The notes beneath the pieces were generated by a model, which did no database searches, had not been told where the DNA came from, and saw only the letters and a list, made by a program, of their open reading frames with translations. The translations under genes were made by a program, and so were the position numbers. Source: Chloroflexota bacterium (GTDB taxonomy: Bacteria > Chloroflexota > UBA6077 > JACCZL01). From it: DNA of 64,000 nucleotides. Shown piece after piece: positions 27,310-35,872 of the stretch. The stretch spans positions 1 through 64,000 of the forward strand of contig JADLFM010000211.1 in assembly GCA_020845495.1 (NCBI GenBank), read 5' to 3'. The first letter of the stretch is position 1; every line of letters starts with the position of its first letter.

Positions 27310-30156
27310 ATGATGACCGATCTGCCTGTGCGTGCCGACTGTGCCGCTATCCCCCCAACCGGATCACCTGCTGGACAACCTGGGGTGCAGCCGGAGCATG
27401 CGCACGTGCCCGTGGCCGAGAGTGTAGGGCCGCTCGACCCGATCGCCTCCGGCCCGGGCGTGCCCGACCCCGGTCCGTCCACCTCGGGCTCGCCGGCTGC
27501 TGGCTCGCCGTCATTTCGCGCCGGTGGGACACACGAATCCTATCTCGCCGCCATCGTCGAGTCATCCGAGGACGCCATCGTCGGGAAGGATCTTGATGCC
27601 ATCATCACCAGTTGGAACCCTGGTGCCGAGCGGCTATACGGATACTCGGCGTCCGAGGCGATTGGGCGCTCGATGAGTACGATCGTCCCACCCGAGCGCC
27701 CGGACGAGCTCCCAGCGATCATGGAGCGGCTCCGGCGTGGGGAGCGGGTCGCGCACTATGAGACCGTCCGGGTCCGGAAGGATGGCGCGCGCCTCAACGT
27801 GTCGGTCAGCATTGCGCCGATCCGGAACGCGGACGGGACCGTCGTCGGCGCCGCGTCGATCACACGGGACGTCACTGTCCGTCGGCGTTTCGAGGACGAG
27901 CGAGCGGCGCTGCTGGCCCGAGAGCAGGAATCCCGCGCGCGTGCGGAGCGAACCGTCCAACGCGCTGCAAGCCTCGAGGCGCTGGCCGAGGCACTGGCCG
28001 GCGCACTGACGAGCGGAGAGATCGCGGCGATGCTCGGCGAACAGGGCACGATCCTCGGGGCTGACGCCAGCCGCCTGTATCTGGTCGACGTGCGAGCGGG
28101 CACGCTTCACGCACTCACTCCTGACCACACTGGCCAGCGCCATGCAGGCGCCGGCACGGATCCTCTGGCTGACCAGTCAACACCGGCCGGCGCTGCCGCG
28201 CGCCGCGGCGAGCCAGTACTGCTCTCCGACCGAGCGGCCTGGGAGCGCGCCTACCCTGCCCTCGCCGGCGAGCGCAGGCACAGCGGCTACGAGGCTGCCG
28301 CCGCCATCCCGCTCGTCGGGCAAGCCGAGGTGCTCGGGGTACTGGAGGTCGACTTTGCGGGACCGTGCCAGTTCGACGACGACGAGCGCGGCTTTCTGCT
28401 GACGGTCGGCCGACTCATCGCTCAGGCGCTGGAGCGAGCGCGGCTCCTCGAGGCCGAGCGAGCCTCCCGCGAACAGTTCGATGCGATTCTCGGCGGGATG
28501 GCCGATGGGGTACTGGTGCAAGATGGGCGGGGCAGCTTCGTCTATGCCAACCCCGCGGCGGCCCGTATGGCCGGCTTCGACTCGACGGCGGAATTCCTAC
28601 CGTCCAACACGTTCGATCTCTGGCGCCGGCTCATTATCGTGGATGCCGATGGGCGTCCGTTTCCGCTCGAAGAACTACCGGCGCGACGGGCGCTGCGCGG
28701 TGAGCCAACGCCAGAGAAGGTCGTGCAATTCCGCCGCCTCGACACCGGTGAGGTCCGTTGGTCGTTGACCCGGGCCCGTGCCATCCGGGCTGCCGGCGGT
28801 GAGCGCATCGCGATCAGTCTATTCCACGATATCACCGAGCGCATCCGCTCGGAGGAGCGCCTCAAGTTCCTCGCGGACGTCGGCGCGGCCCTGACGGCGT
28901 CGCTGGACATGGACACGACACTCGAGTCAGTGGCGCGCATCGCGGCTCGGACGCTGGCAGACCTGGCCGTCGTCTTCCTGCTCGACGAAGACCGGTCGGT
29001 TCGGACGGCTGGCTTCGCGCACCGCGACCCTTCTCGCGCCGCGACAATGAACGACCTGGTCCAACGCTACCCCTTGCGGGCGGGCGGGCGGTCGCAGGCG
29101 TGGCGTGCGATCGAGACCGGCCGCTCCCTACTCGTCCCGACCGTTACCGATGAGTTACTCGCGGATTCTGCGGAAGACGTCGAGCATCTCCACCTGCTCC
29201 AAACGCTCGGGTTCTCGTCGGCACTGTATGTACCATTTATCGTGCAGGGCCGGACGATCGGCGCGATCGGCCTGTACTCCGACGAGTCGCGCCGGCGCTT
29301 CACGCCGGACGATCTGGCGATCGCCGAGGAGGTGGCCCGGCGCGCCGCGCTGGCGCTCGACAATGCGCGCCTGTACCGGAACGCGCAGGACGCGGTGCAT
29401 GCCCGCGACGAGTTCCTGTCAATCGCCTCACACGAGCTACGAACGCCGGTGACGGCGCTGAGCGGCGTCGCTCAATTGCTGCGGCGGGCGCGGCGGCGCG
29501 GCATCCTCGACGACGCCCGGCTGGACCGGGCGCTCGATCAGATCGCCCACAGTAGCGCGCGCCTGTCCGCGCTGACCGAAGATCTGCTCGACGTCTCACG
29601 GCTGCAAAGCGGCCACTTCAAGCTGCGTCCCGAGCGCCTCGATCTCGTCGGCGTCGTCCGCGAAACAGTCGAGCAGTACCGCGAGCAACTCGACGAGCGT
29701 TACAGCCTCCGCTTCCACGCGGCTGACGCCGAGTGCAGCGTCTGTAGTGACCCGACCCGACTGGAACAGGTCATTGAAAACCTGCTCGGTAATGCCGCAA
29801 AGTATTCGCCAGAGGGTGGCCCGATCGAGGTTACCGTGGAGCGCGACGGCGGCGGTGTTCGTCTGGACGTACGCGACCACGGCATCGGCCTGCCGCCCGG
29901 CACCGAGGGCCAGATCTTCCGCCCGTTCGGCCGCGCACCAAACGCGGCCGAGCGCCAGATTCAAGGGCTCGGGCTGGGGCTGTACATCTGCCGCCAGATC
30001 GTCGAGCGCCACGACGGTCGGATCTGGGCGACGAGCGACGGCGATGGGCAGGGCACGACGATGAGTGTCTGGCTCCCGTGCGCCCCGCTCGAATCGGGTG
30101 ACGGCACGGCAGATGCCACGGCAAATGGCAAGACAGGCGGCATGGTAGCGGAGTGA
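27310..30156 (+). CDS. PAS/GAF multi-sensor histidine kinase
   Basis: This 948-residue cytoplasmic hybrid sensor has no predicted membrane helix. Order: a Pro/Gly-rich N-tail (1-75), PAS (about 77-190, VESSEDAIVGKDLDAIITSWN), GAF (about 220-375), PAS (about 387-510, FDAILGGMADGVLVQDG), GAF (about 516-695), HisKA with phospho-acceptor His708 in ASHELRTP, and HATPase with N box near 820 (ENLLGNAAKYSPEGG), G1 DHGIGLPPG near 856 and G2 GLGLGLY near 887. The signal is presumably a soluble ligand, redox state or light. A single-domain response regulator begins two bases after its stop, forming the obvious partner. The start is uncertain, as neither of the two adjacent ATGs has a clear ribosome-binding site. 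Confidence 0.9.
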   Translation: MMTDLPVRADCAAIPPTGSPAGQPGVQPEHAHVPVAESVGPLDPIASGPGVPDPGPSTSGSPAAGSPSFRAGGTHESYLAAIVESSEDAIVGKDLDAIITSWNPGAERLYGYSASEAIGRSMSTIVPPERPDELPAIMERLRRGERVAHYETVRVRKDGARLNVSVSIAPIRNADGTVVGAASITRDVTVRRRFEDERAALLAREQESRARAERTVQRAASLEALAEALAGALTSGEIAAMLGEQGTILGADASRLYLVDVRAGTLHALTPDHTGQRHAGAGTDPLADQSTPAGAAARRGEPVLLSDRAAWERAYPALAGERRHSGYEAAAAIPLVGQAEVLGVLEVDFAGPCQFDDDERGFLLTVGRLIAQALERARLLEAERASREQFDAILGGMADGVLVQDGRGSFVYANPAAARMAGFDSTAEFLPSNTFDLWRRLIIVDADGRPFPLEELPARRALRGEPTPEKVVQFRRLDTGEVRWSLTRARAIRAAGGERIAISLFHDITERIRSEERLKFLADVGAALTASLDMDTTLESVARIAARTLADLAVVFLLDEDRSVRTAGFAHRDPSRAATMNDLVQRYPLRAGGRSQAWRAIETGRSLLVPTVTDELLADSAEDVEHLHLLQTLGFSSALYVPFIVQGRTIGAIGLYSDESRRRFTPDDLAIAEEVARRAALALDNARLYRNAQDAVHARDEFLSIASHELRTPVTALSGVAQLLRRARRRGILDDARLDRALDQIAHSSARLSALTEDLLDVSRLQSGHFKLRPERLDLVGVVRETVEQYREQLDERYSLRFHAADAECSVCSDPTRLEQVIENLLGNAAKYSPEGGPIEVTVERDGGGVRLDVRDHGIGLPPGTEGQIFRPFGRAPNAAERQIQGLGLGLYICRQIVERHDGRIWATSDGDGQGTTMSVWLPCAPLESGDGTADATANGKTGGMVAE

Positions 30157-30157
30157 C

Positions 30158-30580
30158 GTGATGTGCGGAGGAAGCCAGCAGCCCGAGCGGCAAGGCGCTG
30201 AGCGGCACCGGATTCTGGTCGTCGAGGATGATGCCACGATCCGCGAGGTGCTGGTCACGCTGCTCGAAGACGACGGCTATGAGGTCTGTGCAGCGGGCCA
30301 TGGACGCGACGCGCTCACTCTGCTGCACGACCGGCCGGCCGACCTGATCCTGCTCGACTTGATGCTGCCGATACTGGACGGGCGTGGTTTCCTGGCCGAG
30401 CGACGGCGGCTGGGCATTGGGACGGATGTCCCCGCTATCCTCGTGTCCGCATCGCGGCGCACGGTGTCTGACGATCACGCCGGGCTCGGCGTCGCGGCAG
30501 TCGTCACCAAGCCATTTGACCTGGACGAGATCCTCCGCGTCATCGAGCGCGTCCTGAGCGACCGCCTGCCTCAGCCCTGA
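30158..30580 (+). CDS. Single-domain response regulator
   Basis: This 140-residue CheY-like receiver has no output domain. Acidic pocket residues are Glu23-Asp24-Asp25 in ILVVEDDATIRE, the phospho-acceptor is Asp67 in LILLDLMLP, and the conserved Lys118 is in VTKPFDL. The Thr/Ser switch position falls in VSAS. It follows the kinase gene by one base, with a GTG at 30158 or an ATG one codon later, and is surely its partner. Lacking a DNA-binding domain, it must act by protein contact or as a phosphorelay intermediate. Its stop codon lies within the first of four tandem 18-base repeats. Confidence 0.92.
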   Translation: MMCGGSQQPERQGAERHRILVVEDDATIREVLVTLLEDDGYEVCAAGHGRDALTLLHDRPADLILLDLMLPILDGRGFLAERRRLGIGTDVPAILVSASRRTVSDDHAGLGVAAVVTKPFDLDEILRVIERVLSDRLPQP

Positions 30581-30638
30581 CCCGTGCCTCAGCCCTGACC
30601 CGCACCTCAGCCCTGACCCGTGCCTCAGCCCTGACGTG
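30567..30638 (+). repeat. 18-base tandem repeat x4 starting in the stop-codon region
   Basis: Four head-to-tail copies of TGCCTCAGCCCTGACCCG (30567, 30585, 30603, 30621) begin five codons' worth of sequence before the end of the response-regulator gene. The TGA stop (30578-30580) is therefore repeated in each unit. Copy three has two changes (CA for TG at its start) and copy four diverges at its last bases. There are no spacers. Confidence 0.9.
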
Positions 30639-30916
30639 AGTGCGCCCGGGACTTGACGTCCGCACCGGCTGCTCGGAACGACTGTCCGATTCGAACGCGC
30701 CGGTGCCCCCCGTTCTGACGACGTTATCGTGCGTCGTCCTGCCACCCTCGGCACATCTTGTCACGCCGCCATAATCGCGCTATGCTAGCGCACCCAGGCG
30801 CTGCCGGGGGACGCGGTGTCCGGCTACCTGCCCTCGACGACGAGGGTGTTCGAGAGACCACGCTGCCTGCAGGGACCGTGACCGGACGTGGCTGTCCGGG
30901 GGGAGGACAAGCGCTC

Positions 30917-31492
30917 ATGGGAGAGCCGACCAGACGGAAGCTCCTGGGGGGCGGCGCGGCGCTGCTGGCTGGCGCGCTCGGGGCCGGCGTGTACGGGCGG
31001 CGCCTGACCCACGCGGATCCGATGCCTGCCGATGCGATGGCTCCGGGGTCGACCCGGCCGACGGTGACCACGCTTGATCTCCGCCTGTACGGACGCAACT
31101 GGCAGGTCCAGAGCGACGCACCTCGCGCGGCCTGGGCGCGGCCGTCGCGCGGCCAGCGCAGCCTGACGTTCGGCGAGCTTCTGGACGGAGCGGCCGAGGC
31201 GGGCGCCAAGGTTGGCGAGTTCTACGCGACCTGCACCTGTGTCAATGCGCCGTTCGGAGCCGGCCCGCTCGCGGCGACCTACCTCGAGCAGCATACGCTG
31301 AACCTCGAGGACGGCACGCTCACTGGTATGGGCACGAGCCAGGGTGAGGAGAGTACCTTCGCGATCGTCGGGGGCACCGGCCGGTACGCCGGTGCCCGGG
31401 GCAGCTATGTGGCGCGGCAGTCGCCGACAGGCCGGGGCGGCGACGGTACGGCCGAACTGGTCGTCAGCGTCATTCTCGACGGCACGACGTAG
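30917..31492 (+). CDS. Tat-exported allene oxide cyclase/dirigent-like beta-barrel protein
   Basis: This 191-residue protein has a twin-arginine signal (TRRKLLGGGAALLAGALGAG, residues 4-23) and a barrel domain from about residue 100. The segment FAIVGGTGRYAGARGSYVARQ followed by a final beta-strand is characteristic of the allene oxide cyclase/dirigent-like barrel superfamily. TCTCVNAPFG in the middle could supply a disulfide or metal site. Bacterial members are mostly uncharacterised. The start at 30917 follows GGGAGGA; the frame is open upstream to 30758. It is preceded by the repeat array and followed by an orphan Hcp-like gene, so context gives little help. Confidence 0.75.
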   Translation: MGEPTRRKLLGGGAALLAGALGAGVYGRRLTHADPMPADAMAPGSTRPTVTTLDLRLYGRNWQVQSDAPRAAWARPSRGQRSLTFGELLDGAAEAGAKVGEFYATCTCVNAPFGAGPLAATYLEQHTLNLEDGTLTGMGTSQGEESTFAIVGGTGRYAGARGSYVARQSPTGRGGDGTAELVVSVILDGTT

Positions 31493-31767
31493 CGAAACGC
31501 AAACAAGGCCGCGCATGCCGAAAGGTGGACAGGCAACGCTCGCGCACCGATGGCAGGGCCATCGGCCAGGCACACACCCCGGCCGAGCGTACACCCAGCG
31601 AGCGCGAACACCAGTCTATGAACCTCCGTACGCGACCCAGACACGTCCCATGTCACTGCGGACAACGTCGTGTGGCGGACAGCCGCACAGATGCGGCGTA
31701 GAAGCGCTTCGCAGCGGGCCATGACAAGCGATCTTGCGTCTCTGAATCACGAAGGATAGAGCCGGAC

Positions 31768-32247
31768 ATGCCGACCGACTACTTCATGAAGATCACCAAC
31801 ATCCCCGGTGACAGCACCGACGCCAAGCATCCCAACGAGATCCCGGTCCTGTCGTGGAGTTGGGGCGAGACGATGCCCGAAAGCGCTGGCGGCGGTGGCG
31901 GCAGTCCCAGGGTGGACGTTCAGGATCTTCACTTCACCGCCCGGACCAGCAAAGCCTCCCCACTGTTGTTCCTCAACTGTGCCAGCGGAACGCATCTCCA
32001 GACTGCCGAACTGACTGGCCGACGAGCCGGCGGTACCTCGCAGTTCGACTACCTGAAGATCACCCTGTTCGATGCGCTGATTAGCTCTTATCAGGCCGCG
32101 GGAAACACGACCGACGACACCCCTCTCGATCAGGTCAGTCTCTACTTCGCGAAGATTCAGATTACGTATACGCCGCAGAATGCCCAGGGCGGAGCTGGAA
32201 CGCCAATCGCAGCGGGGTGGGACGTGCCCAACAACAAGAGTTTCTAA
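31768..32247 (+). CDS. Hcp family tube-like protein (orphan)
   Basis: This 159-residue protein has the Hcp1 family (type VI secretion tube) fold signature: YFMKITNIPGDSTDAKHPNEIPVLSW at the start, VQDLHFTARTSKASPLLF in the middle, and VSLYFAKIQITYTPQ at the end. Hcp proteins form stacked hexameric rings. No other type VI gene (TssB, TssC, ClpV, VgrG) is present in the window, and the lineage I infer does not normally have that system. It has no signal peptide. Many free-standing relatives exist in Gram-positive and Chloroflexota genomes with unknown function. The upstream gap (31493-31767) shows no other gene. Confidence 0.85.
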   Translation: MPTDYFMKITNIPGDSTDAKHPNEIPVLSWSWGETMPESAGGGGGSPRVDVQDLHFTARTSKASPLLFLNCASGTHLQTAELTGRRAGGTSQFDYLKITLFDALISSYQAAGNTTDDTPLDQVSLYFAKIQITYTPQNAQGGAGTPIAAGWDVPNNKSF

Positions 32248-32446
32248 GCCAACGACGAGTGCCTTCGACGAGTGTCGTTCGCGTGTGCGCCCACCCGAGG
32301 CCCAGCCTGGGTACCGCGCACTGCACCGACACGGGCTTGAGCCGTCAACGAGGTCACCCGTTGGCTGGCGACGCCGACACTTACCCGCCTGTCAGCCACC
32401 CGCTCGCCATCCGCTCATTCCCCGCGCCGTTTCGATCGGTGGTGCC

Positions 32447-33748
32447 ATGTTCGCACACAGCCCGCCACACTCTCCCACCTTGGCTCGCCCACGCACGCGG
32501 CAGATCGTCGCCGCCATAGGCGCCTGTCTCGCCATCCTGGCCGCGCTCGTCACCAGTTCGGCGAGCGCCCAGACGCCGGCTCCCGCGAACGACCGGTTAG
32601 CCGATGCCGTGCTCGTCGGCGGGCCGGACCTGCTCGTCGTCGACACCCATGCCGCGACCATTGACCCGGACGAGCCGGTGCCCTCGTGCGCGCCGCCGGG
32701 TACGTCGCCCATCGTGCGGACCGTCTGGTACCACGTCGTCGCGCGGGGGCCGACGCTGCGCGTCACGACGGCCGGCAGCGGCGCCAGCTTCCACCCGATC
32801 CTGGCAATCTACCGGCAGGACACGGCCGGTCGACTGTCCGAAGTCTCCTGCGGCAATCTCTGGGGACTGGTTGCGGCCGTGACCGCCGGCCAGGGCTACT
32901 ACCTCCAGGTTGGAGCGGCCAACCTCTACGGTGACGACGATGCTGGGCGAATCAGTCTGAGCGTCGGCCCGGTCGCGGACGTACCTCGGAGTGGTGGCGG
33001 CAGCGTTGCCGATCTGGCCGTCTCCCTGGCCGATACGCCCGATCCGGTCGACCCTGGTGCGGATCTCACTGTCTCCGCGACCGTCCTCAATGCCGGCCCG
33101 GACTCAGCAGCCGGAGTCACGCTCACCATCCCGGTTCCCGCGTCCACCACGTTCCGCTCGGTCAGTGCGCCGGCGCCCTGGCTGTGCGGTGCTCCGGGCG
33201 TTGGCGCGACCGGCTCGGTGAGTTGCACCGTCACGAACCTTGCCGCCGCGACGCCCGCCCAGATCGCCGTCGTCGTGCGCGTCGACGCGGGCACTGCCGG
33301 CGGCTCATCCATCACCACGGTGGCGAGCATCGGCGCCAGCGGCTCGGTCGACGCTAATCCCAGTAACGATACCGCGACCGTGCAGACGGCCGTGCGCGCC
33401 GTTACGTCTGGTCAGGCCTGTCAGCCCCGCCCCAACGTCGGCGTCCAGGTGCAGCAGACCGGGGCGGGCCAGTTGGCCGTGACGATCCGCGCTACCACCA
33501 ACGTCGACACGCCGACCAATGCGCTCCAGTCGATCCAGATCACGACGGTCTCGAACGCCGCGATCGACGTTCCGAACGGCCCGAGCGGCGCGGCCGGAGG
33601 GATCACCGTCCCCACGCAGCCCGGCGGACAGATCGCCCAGTTTACGGTGCGACGGGCGGCCCCTGGACCGTTCCGAGCGGACCTCGTCGTCACGGACGCC
33701 TGCGGACCCTGGCCGACCTTCGTAGGAGGCGGCATCGGGGTGCCGTAG
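32447..33748 (+). CDS. Secreted DUF11 repeat protein with FVGGG-type C-terminal domain
   Basis: This 433-residue exported protein has a signal peptide at residues 1-43 (hydrophobic core IVAAIGACLAILAALVTSSASA). Residues about 45-180 form a beta-rich domain. Residues about 187-310 are a DUF11-type repeat (VSLADTPDPVDPGADLTVS ... NPSNDTATV), as found in adhesin-like surface proteins. Residues 322-433 form a separate C-terminal domain bounded by Cys324 and Cys419 and ending in CGPWPTFVGGG. A second, degraded copy of this last domain lies at 26297-26610. The start at 32447 is chosen for the signal peptide; the frame continues upstream to 32180 over the Hcp gene end. Confidence 0.8.
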   Translation: MFAHSPPHSPTLARPRTRQIVAAIGACLAILAALVTSSASAQTPAPANDRLADAVLVGGPDLLVVDTHAATIDPDEPVPSCAPPGTSPIVRTVWYHVVARGPTLRVTTAGSGASFHPILAIYRQDTAGRLSEVSCGNLWGLVAAVTAGQGYYLQVGAANLYGDDDAGRISLSVGPVADVPRSGGGSVADLAVSLADTPDPVDPGADLTVSATVLNAGPDSAAGVTLTIPVPASTTFRSVSAPAPWLCGAPGVGATGSVSCTVTNLAAATPAQIAVVVRVDAGTAGGSSITTVASIGASGSVDANPSNDTATVQTAVRAVTSGQACQPRPNVGVQVQQTGAGQLAVTIRATTNVDTPTNALQSIQITTVSNAAIDVPNGPSGAAGGITVPTQPGGQIAQFTVRRAAPGPFRADLVVTDACGPWPTFVGGGIGVP

Positions 33749-33856
33749 ACTGCACGAGCGGCGAGCATGGTGGGCGGCGCCGTGATCCGTCACGGCGCCG
33801 CCCCGTGTCTGCCTACGGTACGGTCGCACAAGGCCCGGCCAGGAGTATCAGGGAGC

Positions 33857-35437
33857 ATGCCGGTGGGTTCTGCCCGCTACGACCACGTCCTGTATCCGAG
33901 CGTCCCCTTCCCCCAAACACACCCGGACCGGCTCGCCGTGCTGGCGTCGCTCTACGGCATGCGGCCGGCGCCCGTCGAGCGCTGCCGCGTCCTCGAGATC
34001 GGCTGCGGGAGCGGCGGCAACCTGATCCCGATGGCGCTCGGGTTGCCAGGCTCTCGGTTCCTGGGGATCGACGCGGCACGCTCTGCGATCGCGCACGGGC
34101 ATGCGACGGCCGATGCACTCGGACTGAAGAACGTCACGCTCCGGCAGGAAGACCTGCGTGACTTTGTGCAGCGGGTGGAGCACGAACGCTTCGACTACGT
34201 CATCGCTCATGGCATCTACTCCTGGGTGCCGCCCGACGTCCGCGACGCGCTGCTCGCGATCTGTCGACAGAACCTCACAGCCGGCGGCGTCGCCTACGTC
34301 AGCTACAACGCCTATCCCGGCAGCCACATCCGCGACATGGTGCGCGGGATGCTGCGCTACCACGTTGCCGGAGCCGAGGAAGGCACGCTCGCGGTCGGCC
34401 GGGCACAGGGCATTGCGCGGCTGCTGGCAGACGTGCTGCCGTCGTCCGAGGAGTACGCGTACCTCCGCAAGGAGGTACGCGACGTCGCCGAGCGCCACCC
34501 GGGCGTGCTCTTTCACGACGAGCTTTCGCCCGAGCATCAGCCGTTTTACTTCCATGAATTTGTCGCCGAGGCCGAGGCGCACGGCCTCCAGTTTCTCGCC
34601 GAGGCGGATTTCGTGGAGATGCAGGACTGTGCCTTCCCAGAACAGGTCGTCGCGATCCTTCGGGCCATCGAGCGCGAGCGCGGCCGAGTGGCCCGCGAGC
34701 AGTACCTGGACTTCCTCAAGGTCCGGCGCTTTCGACAGACGCTGCTCTGTCATGCCGGCGTTCCCCTGGGCGGCCCGCCCGGACCAGACGACATGTGGCG
34801 CTTCTCGATCGCGTCGCCAGTGCGGCCGATGACGGATGTCGTCGACCTTCGCCCAGGCGTCGTCGAAGCCTTCCGAGGCCCGACCGGCGCCACGCTCCAG
34901 ATCGATCTGCCGCTCGCCAAGGCGGCCCTTATCGAGCTGGGCGCCGGCTGGCCCCGCCGCATCCCATTCGCTGAGTTGCGGGATCGCGCCGCCGCCCGCC
35001 TGGCCGAGCACGGACTGACCGGCCCGAGCGGCGACGACGATGGGGTTCTGGCCGAGGTTGTGTTGAGCGCCTACGCCGGGGGCATCGTTCAGCTTCACAC
35101 GTACATGCCGACGCTGACCCTCACGCCCGGCGAGCGGCCAGTCGCCAGCCCGCTGGTCCGGCTTCAACTGGAACAGGCCGAGCCAGACGGGCTGGCGCTC
35201 GTCTCGACGCTCCTGCACACACATCTGCGTGTCGACGAACCGCTTACCCGGCTCACGCTGCGGCTGCTCGACGGCACGCGCGACCGCGCAGCGCTCCTGG
35301 CCGAGATCGAGCGTTGGCTCCGCGAGCAGCGCTCATCTGGTGCAACTGGCGACGGCCCGCTGGACGTGAATGTCACTCCATCCATGCTGGCGGGCAAGCT
35401 TCAGGAGCTCGCCCGTCTTGGCCTGCTCGTGGCTTGA
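33857..35437 (+). CDS. SAM-dependent methyltransferase with regulatory domain
   Basis: This 526-residue class I methyltransferase has the SAM-binding motif VLEIGCGSGGN (residues 45-55), LGIDAARSAI as motif II and FDYVIAHGIYSWVPPDVRDALL as the post-motif. Residues about 225-310 match the predicted methyltransferase regulatory domain (PF10119) found in protein lysine methyltransferases of the Rickettsia PKMT type. The rest is a helical C-terminal region with no family I can name. Starts at 33857 with AGGAG and AGGGAG nearby. The substrate is unknown; protein methylation is plausible. The preceding surface-protein gene ends about 110 bases upstream. Confidence 0.85.
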   Translation: MPVGSARYDHVLYPSVPFPQTHPDRLAVLASLYGMRPAPVERCRVLEIGCGSGGNLIPMALGLPGSRFLGIDAARSAIAHGHATADALGLKNVTLRQEDLRDFVQRVEHERFDYVIAHGIYSWVPPDVRDALLAICRQNLTAGGVAYVSYNAYPGSHIRDMVRGMLRYHVAGAEEGTLAVGRAQGIARLLADVLPSSEEYAYLRKEVRDVAERHPGVLFHDELSPEHQPFYFHEFVAEAEAHGLQFLAEADFVEMQDCAFPEQVVAILRAIERERGRVAREQYLDFLKVRRFRQTLLCHAGVPLGGPPGPDDMWRFSIASPVRPMTDVVDLRPGVVEAFRGPTGATLQIDLPLAKAALIELGAGWPRRIPFAELRDRAAARLAEHGLTGPSGDDDGVLAEVVLSAYAGGIVQLHTYMPTLTLTPGERPVASPLVRLQLEQAEPDGLALVSTLLHTHLRVDEPLTRLTLRLLDGTRDRAALLAEIERWLREQRSSGATGDGPLDVNVTPSMLAGKLQELARLGLLVA

Positions 35438-35518
35438 CCTGAGCGCGGCCGGCAGGTGGGAGACAGACCCGCCAGGGGCACCGACCACGCTGGTTGTATC
35501 GGGTGAGGGGGATTCGGC

Positions 35519-35854
35519 TCACTCCTTGAGGGTGAGGTAGATGAGAACCTTGACGCGCGGATTCCCGCCGCGCACCTCGCAACGGAGCCGCAGCCACTGG
35601 CCGAAGTTTCGTAGCGCGAGCGAGCCAAGCTCGGCGCCCCGCAGCACGAGCGGCGGGCTGCCTTCGTCGCACCAGAAGAGGCCGTCAGGCGAGATCTGGG
35701 GGTGCGCGACGAGCGCAGCGTCTTCGCCCTCACACTCCAGGACACGGATGAACCAGCGTGCCTCGCCGGCCCAGCCGGCCTCGTAGGGCTCGGTCTCGAA
35801 GTCGGCGGTAAAGGTGGAGTTCTTCTCCAGGACGGCCGTAAACGTGTTCCGCAT
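35519..35854 (-). CDS. Small beta-rich protein of unknown function, ABC operon tail
   Basis: This 111-residue protein (or 115 from a GTG at 35866) has no family I recognise. It opens MRNTFTAVLEKNSTFTADFETEPYE and ends with RVKVLIYLTLKE, and is rich in alternating hydrophobic residues, suggesting a compact beta-sandwich. No signal peptide. It follows the 309-residue unknown gene within about 20 bases and is the last gene of the third ABC sugar importer operon. The strong linkage suggests it works on, or binds, the transported compound or its polymer. Whether it forms a complex with the upstream protein is unknown. Confidence 0.65.
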   Translation of the reverse strand: MRNTFTAVLEKNSTFTADFETEPYEAGWAGEARWFIRVLECEGEDAALVAHPQISPDGLFWCDEGSPPLVLRGAELGSLALRNFGQWLRLRCEVRGGNPRVKVLIYLTLKE

Positions 35855-35872
35855 CTGGCTTACCACTCCGCC

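Noticed and set aside
26496..27482. A 328-codon minus-strand open frame upstream of the sensor kinase
   Set aside because: No start signal, no family match, Arg/Ser-rich, and it overlaps the kinase start on the other strand.
30567..30638. Possible CRISPR array
   Set aside because: The 18-base units are contiguous, with no unique spacers, and begin inside a gene.
31768..32247. Type VI secretion system
   Set aside because: Only an Hcp-like protein is present; the baseplate, sheath and ATPase genes are missing.
33848..35224. A 458-codon minus-strand open frame over the methyltransferase gene
   Set aside because: Shadow of a conserved plus-strand gene with SAM-binding motif.
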